Under the pieces are notes generated by a model, which saw nothing but the letters and a program-made list of their open reading frames with translations, was not told where the DNA came from and did not search any database. From Campylobacter concisus (GTDB taxonomy: Bacteria; Campylobacterota; Campylobacteria; Campylobacterales; Campylobacteraceae): a stretch of DNA of 64,000 nt. Shown one piece after another: positions 54,744-63,777 of this stretch (positions within the stretch are counted from its first letter, which is position 1; each line of letters begins with the position of its first letter). The stretch is from contig NZ_PIRZ01000002.1 of assembly GCF_003048575.1 (NCBI RefSeq), positions 1 through 64,000 on the forward strand. Direction: 5' to 3'. The translations under genes and the position numbers were made by a program.

Positions 54744-55649
54744 ATGATTTACGATAACATCGTTAAAACGATTGGTAATACACCTATTGTAAAGATAAAA
54801 ACAGGTGCTGATGAAGCCGAAATTTACGTAAAACTAGAGTTTTTTAATCCAGGTGGCTCTGTAAAAGATAGGATCGCATTTAATATGGTAACCAAAATGC
54901 TAGCTGATGGCACTCTTAAATATGGCGATACTATCGTTGAGCCAACGAGCGGAAATACTGGCATTGGTGTAGCGATGTGCGGTGCTGCACTTGGCTTTAA
55001 AGTGATCCTTTGCATGCCAGAAAGCATGAGTATCGAAAGACGCAAAATAGTAGCTGCTTATGGTGCACAGCTTGAGCTTACTCCTGCGTCTGGTGGCATG
55101 AAAGCAGCGATCGCAAGAGCTACAGAGCTAGCAGCTCAGCCAAATCACGTAATGCTAAGCCAGTTTGAAAACAAGTATAACCCACAAGCTCACGAACTAA
55201 CAACAGCTACTGAGATCGTGGCCGATTTTAGCAAGCTTGATGCCTTTGTAGCTGGTGTTGGCACAGGTGGTACAATAAGTGGCGTAGCAAAAATTTTAAA
55301 AGAAAAAGGCTATGATACTAAGGTCATCGCAGTAGAGCCTGAAGCATCGCCAGTTTTAAGTGGTGGCAACCCAGGACCGCATAAAATTCAAGGCATTGGA
55401 GCCGGATTTTTACCAAATACTATGAATATGAGCCTAGTTAGTGAAGTAGAAAAAGTGAGCAACGATGATGCGCTAAACGCAGCTAGAGCAATCGCTAAAA
55501 GTGATGGACTCATGATAGGTATAAGCGGTGGTGCTGCTTACGTGGCTGCAAAAAGAGTGGCTAAAAGACTTGGCGCTGGCAAAAAAGTACTTTTCATAGC
55601 TCCAGATAATGGCGAAAGATACTTAAGCACAGAGCTTTACGGAGCATAA
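54744..55649 (+). CDS. cysK: Cysteine synthase (O-acetylserine sulfhydrylase)
   Basis: Pyridoxal-phosphate enzyme that makes cysteine from O-acetylserine and sulfide. It has 301 residues. The lysine that binds the cofactor lies in [10 protein letters not shown], the phosphate loop is [10 protein letters not shown], and [10 protein letters not shown] is the substrate loop. ATG 54744 has AGGAGG 4 bases upstream; the GTG 3 bases earlier touches that site. It is followed after 4 bases by cysE. Confidence 0.96.
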   Translation: MIYDNIVKTIGNTPIVKIKTGADEAEIYVKLEFFNPGGSVKDRIAFNMVTKMLADGTLKYGDTIVEPTSGNTGIGVAMCGAALGFKVILCMPESMSIERRKIVAAYGAQLELTPASGGMKAAIARATELAAQPNHVMLSQFENKYNPQAHELTTATEIVADFSKLDAFVAGVGTGGTISGVAKILKEKGYDTKVIAVEPEASPVLSGGNPGPHKIQGIGAGFLPNTMNMSLVSEVEKVSNDDALNAARAIAKSDGLMIGISGGAAYVAAKRVAKRLGAGKKVLFIAPDNGERYLSTELYGA

Positions 55650-55653
55650 AAAT

Positions 55654-56205
55654 ATGTGGGAGAGTCTAAAGGAGCTAGTTCAAACTGTTCGTGAAAAAGA
55701 CCCATCGGTACATAAGTGTTGCTTTTTGGCAATACTTATAAACACTCCTGGTATTCATGCGGTTTTGTTTCATAAAATTTCTCATTTTTTATATAAAAAA
55801 GAGCATTTTTTTCTAGCTAGACTCATCTCGCAAATTGCGAGATTTTTAACGGGCATCGAGATCCATCCTGGAGCAAAGATCGGCAAGAGATTTTTCATAG
55901 ATCATGGTATGGGTGTGGTTATCGGTGAGACAGCTGAGATAGGCGATGATGTAATGATGTATCATCAAGTAACACTTGGAGGCACTGGAAAAGAGTGTGG
56001 CAAAAGGCATCCGACTGTAAAAAATGGTGTGACTATCGCAGCTGGCTCGAAAATACTAGGTGCCATAACGATCGGCGAAAATGCCAAGATCGGCGCAAAC
56101 TCGGTCGTGCTAAAAAATGTCCCAGCAAACGCGACAGTCGTTGGTATACCAGCGAGAATAGTTCGAGTAAATGGGACAAAATTTGAACCAGAATTTATTA
56201 TCTAA
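55654..56205 (+). CDS. cysE: Serine O-acetyltransferase
   Basis: Makes O-acetylserine from serine and acetyl-CoA, the step before CysK. It has 183 residues, a short form lacking much of the N-terminal helical region of E. coli CysE. The left-handed beta-helix repeats include [31 protein letters not shown] and [12 protein letters not shown]. The tail lacks the classic terminal Ile-dominated peptide only in part: it ends EFII, which could insert into the CysK active site. Confidence 0.93.
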   Translation: MWESLKELVQTVREKDPSVHKCCFLAILINTPGIHAVLFHKISHFLYKKEHFFLARLISQIARFLTGIEIHPGAKIGKRFFIDHGMGVVIGETAEIGDDVMMYHQVTLGGTGKECGKRHPTVKNGVTIAAGSKILGAITIGENAKIGANSVVLKNVPANATVVGIPARIVRVNGTKFEPEFII

Positions 56206-56230
56206 CCTTAAAGATTAGATAAATTTATTC

Positions 56231-56431
56231 TTACTTTTTATGCTTTAAAATTTGAGCATAAATTTCGTCTTTTAGTTTTAACTTCTCTTTCTTTAAATTA
56301 TCAATTTCAGATGGTTTTGCCAGATTGTCGTCTATTTTTTTATTTAGCTCATCATGTTTTTTGCAAAGAGCAGCAAAACGAGCATCGGTTTTCTTTAGCT
56401 CATTTATAAGGTCTGTATATTCATGTAACAT
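56231..56431 (-). CDS. YdcH-family (DUF465) small protein
   Basis: A 66-residue, wholly helical protein similar in layout to YdcH: LHEYTDLINELKKTDARFAAL, then HDELNKKI, then KKEKLKLKDEI. It is a short antiparallel coiled-coil of unknown function, often retained near housekeeping genes. ATG 56431 on the minus strand. Convergent with cysE. Confidence 0.8.
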   Translation of the reverse strand: MLHEYTDLINELKKTDARFAALCKKHDELNKKIDDNLAKPSEIDNLKKEKLKLKDEIYAQILKHKK

Positions 56432-56546
56432 ATCGGCTCCTATAAAAATTTGAGAAATTTTATCAAGGCTTTGTAAATGCTTGGATATAAAAAAAGTACC
56501 AAGACATTGCTTAAATTTTTAAAAAGAGCGAGTAGAAAAATTTATT

Positions 56547-57677
56547 TTATACGTATTTAAATTCTTCAGGTTTGTGTTTGCTTTTTACAACGCGTTTGGT
56601 TAGACGTATTCCATCAACGGTACCGATGACTAAAAGCTTTGATCCTGTCCCCACTAATGTATCGCCATTTGGCATTGGTACAAAATTATTATTTATATCT
56701 CTAATGCCCACTATGTCTGCATTTGTTATGTTTCGTAGGTGAGTTTCTTTTAATCTTTTAAATCTTATCCAAGAGTAATCAGGCACAAGAATTTCTTCTA
56801 TATCGATAGGTGAATTTTTTGTATACAAAAACTGCTCTAATAAATTTTCCATGTCCGGCCTTACGCTCATGGCGCTTAGGCGTTGTGCGACCAGACGAGA
56901 TGGGCTCACCACATTGTCAGCGCCTAATTTTTTTAATCTTTGTGTATCGTCTTCTGTCTCTGCATTTGTTATGATATGATAAGGCTTTCTGCGACCTATC
57001 TCTTTTTCATAAAGTCTTACAGATGCTATAAGGGCGATGTTATCAGCAATATTTGAGCTAAGAGTTATAAGTCCTTTTGCGCTTGATAGATGTGTTTTTA
57101 AAAAGGCAATTTGTGTATGTGGCTGAGCTTTTATGAAATATGGATATTTATAAATTTGAGCTAGCTCTGCAATATCTTCTCTATCATCGACCACTACAAA
57201 AGGTATATGATTTTCGCGAAATTGAGCACTAAGTTCGATTGTGTATAGATTGTGATAACAAATAACGAAGTGATTTTTTAGTCTTGCGATCCTATAAAGC
57301 ATGCGTCGTTCCTTTAAAATGCTAATTAATGTACCTCTTTTTAAAACCTCAACCACAATACCGATCGATAGTGTAAATATAATAAAACCAATAAGTATAA
57401 ACGTGATAGTAAAAATTCTGCCCTTTGGAGTTATTGGAGCAACTTCGGTAAAACCAACTGTTGTAAAAGTCATGCCAGCTTGGTAAAAGGCATCTATTAG
57501 CGAGAAATTATCTATTAAGACATAACCTAATGTTCCAAAAAGTAACAGTAATACGACTGAAATTAGTGGAAATCTAAAAGGTTTTAATTGTTCGTAAAGC
57601 TCAATATCTAGGCTTATTTCTGGTTTTGTAGAGTTTGACCAGTTGAGGAATTTTAAAAGTCTTGAGAGAAAAGACAT
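56547..57677 (-). CDS. Two-helix potassium-channel-like protein with RCK domain
   Basis: A 376-residue membrane protein with the layout TM1, pore loop, TM2, then cytosolic TrkA-N/RCK and TrkA-C domains, like MthK. The pore loop reads TTVGFTEVAP (about 72-81); the canonical filter TVGYGD is altered to TVGFTE. The Rossmann glycine motif GxGxxG is absent (HFVICYHNLYTIEL). It may conduct K+ with altered selectivity or gating, or another cation. The adjacent genes are rpmB upstream and the YdcH-like gene downstream. Confidence 0.85.
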   Translation of the reverse strand: MSFLSRLLKFLNWSNSTKPEISLDIELYEQLKPFRFPLISVVLLLLFGTLGYVLIDNFSLIDAFYQAGMTFTTVGFTEVAPITPKGRIFTITFILIGFIIFTLSIGIVVEVLKRGTLISILKERRMLYRIARLKNHFVICYHNLYTIELSAQFRENHIPFVVVDDREDIAELAQIYKYPYFIKAQPHTQIAFLKTHLSSAKGLITLSSNIADNIALIASVRLYEKEIGRRKPYHIITNAETEDDTQRLKKLGADNVVSPSRLVAQRLSAMSVRPDMENLLEQFLYTKNSPIDIEEILVPDYSWIRFKRLKETHLRNITNADIVGIRDINNNFVPMPNGDTLVGTGSKLLVIGTVDGIRLTKRVVKSKHKPEEFKYV

Positions 57678-57700
57678 AAATTCCTCTTCATTTTATATTC

Positions 57701-57892
57701 TTAGTTTGATTGTTTCTTCATCGTTCTTAGAGTAGAAGCAGCAACTTTTATCTTTCTTGTAGTACCATCTTCTAGCGTAACGCGAATCGTTCTAAGATTT
57801 GGCAAGAATCTTCTTTTAGTTTTATTGTTAGCATGGCTCACATTGTTGCCTATCATCGGTCCTTTGCCTGTTATCGCACATCTTTTTGACAT
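57701..57892 (-). CDS. rpmB: 50S ribosomal protein L28
   Basis: Large-subunit protein, 63 residues, starting [20 protein letters not shown]. Only one of the zinc-type cysteines is present, so it is the zinc-free form. It is transcribed leftwards, divergent from the HDOD-like gene, and is 23 bases upstream of the channel-like gene. Confidence 0.95.
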   Translation of the reverse strand: MSKRCAITGKGPMIGNNVSHANNKTKRRFLPNLRTIRVTLEDGTTRKIKVAASTLRTMKKQSN

Positions 57893-58018
57893 TTTTTTTC
57901 CTTATAAACAAAAATTTCTGCTGATTTTATCTAAAACAAACAAAAGTAATGCTTAAATAGATTCTCTTTTAAAAGAATTGATTTTTATTAATAATCTAGA
58001 TAAAATAACACCTTTGCC

Positions 58019-58024
58019 TATAAT
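58019..58024 (+). promoter_or_regulatory. Likely -10 for the HDOD-like/STAS-CheX operon
   Basis: TATAAT 41 bases before the start of the HDOD-like gene, in an AT-rich intergenic region of about 170 bases; no clear -35. Confidence 0.4.
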
Positions 58025-58065
58025 TATAAATAGCAAAAATATTTAGAAATCTTGAGTGATATAAA

Positions 58066-58812
58066 ATGCTTAGTAAAGAGTTGATCGAAAAAAATGTTGA
58101 TTTTGTTTTGCAGATGCCAACTCTTTTTGAAAAGGTCGAGCGTTTTTTATTAGCTGGTAATCTAACTGAGGCAGTTACTACTTTACAAAATATAGCATCT
58201 TTTAAAACTTATTCTAACTCCATTTTTAAACGTGCAAAATTTGATATTCCTTATGATGGCAACGATTTGGTAGTAATAGCAAATATGCTTGGCATTGATA
58301 CTTTTAGAGCGATAGTGCTTTCTTATTTTATATTTTTAAAATCCCCAAAAATTTATAAGGTATTTAATTTTAAAATCGTCGATTTGATCGAGCTTAATGC
58401 TAAAATTTTATCAGATTGGCTAAAGATATTAAACTCTTTTAAAGAAAAGCACTACAACTATTTATCGCTTGCTCCGTATTCTATGGCCTGTATTATAGTG
58501 TGTGAGAATTTATTTTCGAAATTTCCATCTTGCATGTCAGATGTTATTTTGTATTCTGATGTAAGCTATAATAAAATTTTGCAAAAAAAATATGGCTTTA
58601 GTCTTTGGGATATTTTTTTAAAAGCAATGAATATGAATAAACAATCATTAAGCAAGATTGATAAAGAGATGCTTTGCTTTTTTGAGATTTTGCTCTCTTA
58701 TGAGTCCAGCAGGCCTGAATTTTATGATTTTGGAGTTGATAAAATTTTAGATATCAATGTTTATCCAGAGATGCAAACCATTATATTTATTAAAAAAGCT
58801 CTACAAAAATGA
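58066..58812 (+). CDS. HDOD-like signalling domain protein
   Basis: A 248-residue soluble protein. Residues about 10-165 have the HDOD layout: VLQMPTLFEKVERFLLAG (the usual LPPLP opening), then YSNSIFKRAKFD, then ANMLGIDTFRAIVLSYFIF (the LG...LVL hallmark). HDOD domains lack the metal-binding His-Asp pair of HD phosphodiesterases and occur in regulatory proteins; their ligand is mostly unknown. The C-terminal ~80 residues are helical and unassigned. The gene overlaps the next by 4 bases (ATGA). Sequence is poor in GC compared with neighbours. Confidence 0.6.
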   Translation: MLSKELIEKNVDFVLQMPTLFEKVERFLLAGNLTEAVTTLQNIASFKTYSNSIFKRAKFDIPYDGNDLVVIANMLGIDTFRAIVLSYFIFLKSPKIYKVFNFKIVDLIELNAKILSDWLKILNSFKEKHYNYLSLAPYSMACIIVCENLFSKFPSCMSDVILYSDVSYNKILQKKYGFSLWDIFLKAMNMNKQSLSKIDKEMLCFFEILLSYESSRPEFYDFGVDKILDINVYPEMQTIIFIKKALQK

Positions 58813-60182
58813 AATTAACTTTTAATGGTTCTATGGCAATTATAAGGCCTTTTGGTTTTTTGGAAGCAGAGAATGTTCCATTAAAATTAAGTGAAAAATA
58901 TATAAACCAAATTTCATCGCGTGATATCAGTGCTATACTGCTTTCACTAAAAAATGTTACATTTTTTAGCCCTATTTGGCTTGGTAGAGTAATTGAAAAT
59001 TTAAGCGAAGAAGCGCAAAAGCTTGGCGTAGTATTTGCGATTTGCGATTACAATGAAATTTTTTATGAATTGATGATGAAAACAGTTAAGAATATTTTAA
59101 ATATTTCAATGTTTGAAAGTGAAAATATCGCAAGCTTGTTTTTAAATAAATTTCTAAATAACACAAATGACAAAGTTTTCATTTATAACTCAACTGAGCA
59201 GTACAAGCACTATTTAGCTAATTATCTCAAAAATCGCTCATTTGATGTGGTTGAGGCTAGAGATACGATCGAGTTTAATAAAAAAAAGAATTTATATAAT
59301 TATGCAATATCACAGCTAAATCATGTAAGATTAAGACAAAATCAGATAGATACTTTTATAAAAGATGGTGTCGTTATTTATGCCATAAAAAGTTTTATGG
59401 ACTCAGATTTTATTGAAGATTTTGATATGTCAGCTCATGACATTATGCTAAAAATCGGATATAAATTTTTTATTTTATGGGTAAATATTTCCGGTGCTCT
59501 AAATATAAGGGGTGCAAAATTTCTAATCAAACTTGCTAGCATTAGCAAAAGATCAGGTGCATTTATTTCGCTTTGTGGCATAAACGAATCAAATTTATCT
59601 ATTGAATTAGTAACGTATCTTAAAGATGCAAATATATTTATCTATAAAAATTTAAATGACTTTTACAAAGACGACACTATTTTTTATCTTAAAAAAAGAG
59701 ACTTTGATGCAGAGCCAGTAGATATTAACAAGAGCGTTGCTCAAATTTCATCTTATGTGACGCAAATTGCGAGCAAAATTATCTCACAATTAGCAGAAGA
59801 AGAAATTTTGTGTGTTGATACCAAAGTTAGTGCGCTTGACATAGAAGATGAATGCGATTACTTGCGTATTTGTGTTCAGTATTATGGTGATATTTACGCA
59901 AGAGTGCTATTTGGAGTAAAAAAAGATAAATTAGACAAAATTTGCTCTATTTTTATGCCTGAAGGCAATGATTCAAATGATTATTTAAGTGGATATTCTC
60001 AAATTTTTAGTATCATTACGGATAAATTTTTGACTCATCTTTGGCAAAAAGGCATAAAAGTAAAAGTTAGTTTGCCTAAAATTTTATCCGATGATGTTTT
60101 TTTTGATCACAATAGTGTAGGCATCATGAATAGACTAGATGTAAAAGATGACGAAATAGGCTTTGTATTTGTAACCAAGTGA
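58809..60182 (+). CDS. STAS-STAS-CheX-like fusion protein
   Basis: A 457-residue soluble protein. Residues 1-~100 form a STAS-like fold (ILLSLKNVTFFSPIWLGRVIENL), ~180-290 a second one (FFILWVNISGALNIRGAKFLIKLASISKRSGAFISLCG, cited in part), and ~310-440 a CheX-like domain ending in IKVKVSLPKIL. In the second STAS the usual serine is replaced by IRG; in the first a serine remains (FFSP). The CheX catalytic E-x-x-N is Q398-x-x-S401, so phosphatase activity is unlikely. It follows the HDOD-like gene and lies 9 bases before rpe. Function unknown; signal-transduction scaffold is the best guess. Confidence 0.6.
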   Translation: MKLTFNGSMAIIRPFGFLEAENVPLKLSEKYINQISSRDISAILLSLKNVTFFSPIWLGRVIENLSEEAQKLGVVFAICDYNEIFYELMMKTVKNILNISMFESENIASLFLNKFLNNTNDKVFIYNSTEQYKHYLANYLKNRSFDVVEARDTIEFNKKKNLYNYAISQLNHVRLRQNQIDTFIKDGVVIYAIKSFMDSDFIEDFDMSAHDIMLKIGYKFFILWVNISGALNIRGAKFLIKLASISKRSGAFISLCGINESNLSIELVTYLKDANIFIYKNLNDFYKDDTIFYLKKRDFDAEPVDINKSVAQISSYVTQIASKIISQLAEEEILCVDTKVSALDIEDECDYLRICVQYYGDIYARVLFGVKKDKLDKICSIFMPEGNDSNDYLSGYSQIFSIITDKFLTHLWQKGIKVKVSLPKILSDDVFFDHNSVGIMNRLDVKDDEIGFVFVTK

Positions 60183-60191
60183 GGAGAAGAA

Positions 60192-60839
60192 ATGTATGTT
60201 GCACCTAGTATTTTATCGGCTGATTTTGGAAATTTGGCAGCTGAGATAAGAGCCATTTGCGAGGCTGGGTGCGATCTGGTGCATGTTGATGTTATGGATG
60301 GGCATTTTGTGCCAAATTTAACTATCGGCCCAGTTGTGGTAAATGCCGTTGCAAAAGCAGCTACAAAGCCACTTGATATACATTTGATGGTTGAGAATAA
60401 CTCGTTTTTTGCCGACCTTTTCTTGCCGCTAAAGCCAAAATTTCTAACCTTTCATATCGAAGAAGAGAAGCACCCATTAAGGCTCATCGATCACATCAGG
60501 AAAAACGGCGTTAGCCCTGGCATCGTGCTAAATCCGCATACGCCAGTTAGTGCGATCGAGTATATTATTGATGAAGTTGATATGGTGCTTTTGATGAGTG
60601 TAAATCCTGGCTTTGGCGGTCAAAAATTTATGCCAGTCGTGCTTGAAAAAACAAGGGCGCTACGAGAGCTGATAGAACGAAAAAACGCTAAGTGTCTGAT
60701 TGAAGTAGATGGCGGCATAAACGGACTAAATGCACCTGATCTTGAAGAGGCTGGAGCTGACATCTTGGTGGCTGGCAACTACATCTTCTCATCAAATTCT
60801 TACGAACAAGCCATCCGTGCCATAAAGCTTGAGTTTTGA
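60192..60839 (+). CDS. rpe: Ribulose-phosphate 3-epimerase
   Basis: TIM-barrel enzyme interconverting ribulose 5-phosphate and xylulose 5-phosphate. It has 215 residues. Conserved motifs include SILSADFGNL, HVDVMDGHFVPNLTIGP, IHLMVEN, MSVNPGFGGQKF and EVDGGIN, holding the metal and catalytic residues. The gene follows the STAS-CheX-like gene by 9 bases (GAGGAGA ribosome site) and overlaps the next gene by 4 bases. Confidence 0.97.
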   Translation: MYVAPSILSADFGNLAAEIRAICEAGCDLVHVDVMDGHFVPNLTIGPVVVNAVAKAATKPLDIHLMVENNSFFADLFLPLKPKFLTFHIEEEKHPLRLIDHIRKNGVSPGIVLNPHTPVSAIEYIIDEVDMVLLMSVNPGFGGQKFMPVVLEKTRALRELIERKNAKCLIEVDGGINGLNAPDLEEAGADILVAGNYIFSSNSYEQAIRAIKLEF

Positions 60840-61636
60840 AACCAAAAAAACAGCGTTTAGAAAATAGCATAGAAATTTTAGCTAGGCAAAATTTAAGCTA
60901 TCATGAGTTTATTTTAAGATTTGGCGATATAGAAGAAATTTCGTCGCTAATTGACGTGCGTGACCTTGATATGTGGCGAACTCTTGGGCTTGACATCACT
61001 AGAAATGAAGAGAATGAGATCGAGCTTGGCACGAGATTTAGAGATATTAGCGAGCAGGAATTTTGCGTGGTTGATATCGAAACGACTGGCGGTACGACGA
61101 GCGGACAGATCATTGAAATCGGTGCAATAAAAATGAAAAATGGCGTTGAGATAGGGCGTTTTGAAAGCTTTGTGGCAGCTAATGTGGTGCCTGAAAATAT
61201 CACCGAACTAACTGGCATAAAGACTAGCGATCTAGTTGGTGCGCCAAATTTACTAAATGTGCTTGAGCGGTTTAAAATTTTTCTAGGAACTAGCGTCTTT
61301 ATCGCTCATAACGTAAATTTTGACTATGGCTTTATCTCTCACAGCCTAAATGAGATCGGCCTTGGCATGTTGCTAAACAGAAAGCTTTGTACCATCGATC
61401 TTAGTCGCCGCACTATCGCTTCGCAAAAATACGGCCTTGGCTCGCTAAAAGAGCTTCTTGGCATAAACAATACCCACCACAGAGCCCTAAATGACGCAAT
61501 AGCTGCAGCTGAAATTTTTAAAGTCTGCCTTACACGCTTACCTTTTAGTATCCAAACGACAGAGGATCTCATAAACTTTAGCAAAACAGCTCCAAGTGTG
61601 AAGCTAAAACCTGAACCAGTTTTGTGTGCGAATTAG
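60836..61636 (+). CDS. dnaQ: DnaQ-like DEDDh 3'-5' exonuclease
   Basis: A 266-residue exonuclease, likely a DNA polymerase III epsilon-like proofreader or a stand-alone DEDDh nuclease. The acidic catalytic residues are in VDIETTGG (DE), AHNVNFDYGF (D) and HRALNDAIAA (H and D). About 65 residues precede the nuclease fold, longer than E. coli DnaQ. It starts at TTG 60836, overlapping the rpe stop, and no ATG alternative fits the N-terminus. Confidence 0.87.
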   Translation: MKPKKQRLENSIEILARQNLSYHEFILRFGDIEEISSLIDVRDLDMWRTLGLDITRNEENEIELGTRFRDISEQEFCVVDIETTGGTTSGQIIEIGAIKMKNGVEIGRFESFVAANVVPENITELTGIKTSDLVGAPNLLNVLERFKIFLGTSVFIAHNVNFDYGFISHSLNEIGLGMLLNRKLCTIDLSRRTIASQKYGLGSLKELLGINNTHHRALNDAIAAAEIFKVCLTRLPFSIQTTEDLINFSKTAPSVKLKPEPVLCAN

Positions 61637-61772
61637 CGATAAAAAACTATTCACAATCAATATAAAATCGCATTAACTTTTATGCAATCCCTGGCTTTTA
61701 AAGGTTTATAGATAATTTTGCTAAATTTTACGTTTTTATAAAATTTACGGCGATCTTACAAAAAGGAGACAA

Positions 61773-62213
61773 ATGAGCCAGAAAAATCCTATTTCAAATT
61801 TCATCCCAGCTGACGATGAGGTGCTTGCTTTTTTGTCAAATTTTAGTGAGAAGTGGCGCACGAGCAGTGATGGAGCGGAGTTTATAGAGCAAAATTTTAC
61901 CTTTATTGGCTCAAAGCCAGTTTTGAGAAATTTAAAGTGTTATAAAACGGCTGAATATAAAAATTTTGCCGACATTAAAAAATTTCTCAGCTCAGATCCA
62001 AGCATCAAAAGTAAAATTTTAAGCGGCGAGATAAGCTACATCGGCGACAATCTAACCAGTGCGGAGGTTAAATTTACACCTGAGTATTTTTACGATTTTT
62101 TAAAATTTGTAGTTGAGAATATCCCAGAGCATCACTATTTTTGTAACCCTAAGATAGGCTGGATATTGTTCATTGCGATGGAGGGATATGTGGAATTTGG
62201 TGTTTTGCACTAA
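61773..62213 (+). CDS. Uncharacterised 146-residue protein
   Basis: A soluble, mixed alpha/beta protein with no signal peptide or membrane helix. Aromatic residues cluster in the middle and end (YFYDFLKFVVENIPEHHYFC, GWILFIAMEGYVEFGVLH). There are no metal or nucleotide motifs that I can name. AAAGGAGA precedes the ATG, so translation looks good. It is monocistronic between dnaQ and the transporter. Confidence 0.65.
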   Translation: MSQKNPISNFIPADDEVLAFLSNFSEKWRTSSDGAEFIEQNFTFIGSKPVLRNLKCYKTAEYKNFADIKKFLSSDPSIKSKILSGEISYIGDNLTSAEVKFTPEYFYDFLKFVVENIPEHHYFCNPKIGWILFIAMEGYVEFGVLH

Positions 62214-62361
62214 TAAATTTATTTTTAAGCAGTTGTCTAAAATTGTCAATAAAAACAAAACGTGAAAGAAAAATTATTCGTAAAAATTCTTAAAATTAAC
62301 AAAAAACTGAGCTTGTATTCCAACACCGCTTATTGCTAGCAAAATTTAATCAATTTTTTTA

Positions 62362-62367
62362 TATAAT
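62362..62367 (+). promoter_or_regulatory. Transporter gene promoter -10
   Basis: TATAAT 25 bases before the transporter start, in a 180-base intergenic gap. Confidence 0.55.
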
Positions 62368-62392
62368 CCCTATTTTTCACAAAGGCAAAAAG

Positions 62393-63766
62393 ATGGATAG
62401 AAAATCTTGGAGTTCAAGGCTCACATACATTTTAGCTGTTGCAGGAGCTACGGTTGGCTTTGGTGCGACGTGGCGCTTCCCGTATCTAGTCGGGCAAAAC
62501 GGTGGTGGCGCCTATGTGCTCGTGTTTTGTATCGCGATGATCGTGATTGGCATACCGATGATTCTAGTTGAAAATGCGATCGGTAGACGCCTAAAATGCA
62601 ACGCTGTGGATGCTTTTGGTGGATCGATAAATGGCAAAAAGATCAGCAAAAAGTGGCAGATCGTTGGCTGGATGGGGCTTGTTGGTGCTTTTGGCATTAT
62701 GGCTTACTATATGGTTATTGGTGGCTGGGTGCTAAACTACATCGCCCAAATTTCATTTGGTTTACTTGATCTCTCGCATGTGGTTAGTTTTGAGGAGACA
62801 AGTGCGTTTTATGAGCAAAATATCGTAAGCAATCCACTTGCTATCAGCTTTGCAACGCTTGTTTTTGTGCTAGTTAATTACGCTATTTTGGTACAGGGTG
62901 CGGTCGGTGGTATCGAGCGATCAGCGAAATTTTTAATGCCACTACTTTTTATTTTAATGCTTATTATGATCGCTAAAAATATCACGCTAGATGGTGCAAT
63001 AGAAGGTGTGAAATTTTACTTAACGCCTAATTTCTCAAAGATAAATTTAAAGCTTTTTGTCGATGTTTTGGGGCAGGTCTTCTTTGCTCTTTCGCTTGGT
63101 TTTGGTGTGATGATCACGCTTTCTAGCTTTGTGAAAAAGGATGAGGGTTTGGTTAAAATTTCTATCATTACAGGTATTTTAAATACGGTAATTGCCGTAC
63201 TTGCAGGCTTTATGATATTTCCTTCTCTTTTTAGCTACGGCGTATCGCCAGATAGTGGCCCAAGTTTGGTATTTAAATCACTACCAATTGTTTTTTCTCA
63301 CATGCCATTTGGTGGTTTTTTTGCGGTTGCGTTTTTTACACTATTAATGATCGCTGCACTTACAACATCGCTACCAATATATGAAGTAATAATCACAACA
63401 CTTCAAGAAAAATTTAAGATAAAACGCAAAAAAGCAATATTTTTGGTCCTTGGCGGTATATTTGTTTTAGGGAATTTACCTTCGCTAATGGCTACAAACA
63501 TACTAAGTCACGTAAGCATTTTTGGTAAGAATATTTTTGATGCATATGATGCAATAAGCGCAACGATATTTTTTGTATTTACTTCATTTGGGTGTGCAAT
63601 ATTCGTAGGTTGGGTGCTAAAAGATGATGCAAAAAAAGAAATTTTGCAAGGTAGTGAAAAACATACAAAACTAATAAATGTCTGGTTTTGGTATATAAAA
63701 TTTGTCGTACCGTTTATCATTTTGGTGCTTTTTATCAGCTCGTTTTACGATAATTTTTTAAAATAG
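62393..63766 (+). CDS. Sodium:neurotransmitter symporter family transporter
   Basis: LeuT-fold Na+-coupled amino acid or osmolyte transporter of the SNF/NSS family in the inner membrane. ATG 62393 (MDRKSWSSRL) gives 457 residues; the in-frame ATG 60 bases earlier is upstream of the ribosome site (AAAGG) and rejected. GFGATWRFPYLVGQNGGGAY is the conserved TM1 with unwound segment. Substrate cannot be read from sequence. It has about 11-12 membrane helices. Confidence 0.92.
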   Translation: MDRKSWSSRLTYILAVAGATVGFGATWRFPYLVGQNGGGAYVLVFCIAMIVIGIPMILVENAIGRRLKCNAVDAFGGSINGKKISKKWQIVGWMGLVGAFGIMAYYMVIGGWVLNYIAQISFGLLDLSHVVSFEETSAFYEQNIVSNPLAISFATLVFVLVNYAILVQGAVGGIERSAKFLMPLLFILMLIMIAKNITLDGAIEGVKFYLTPNFSKINLKLFVDVLGQVFFALSLGFGVMITLSSFVKKDEGLVKISIITGILNTVIAVLAGFMIFPSLFSYGVSPDSGPSLVFKSLPIVFSHMPFGGFFAVAFFTLLMIAALTTSLPIYEVIITTLQEKFKIKRKKAIFLVLGGIFVLGNLPSLMATNILSHVSIFGKNIFDAYDAISATIFFVFTSFGCAIFVGWVLKDDAKKEILQGSEKHTKLINVWFWYIKFVVPFIILVLFISSFYDNFLK

Positions 63767-63777
63767 GGCGTAAAAAT

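Noticed and set aside
57964-57975. 12-base palindrome TCTTTTAAAAGA upstream of the HDOD-like gene as an operator
   Set aside because: It is too short and too AT-rich to separate from chance in this genome.
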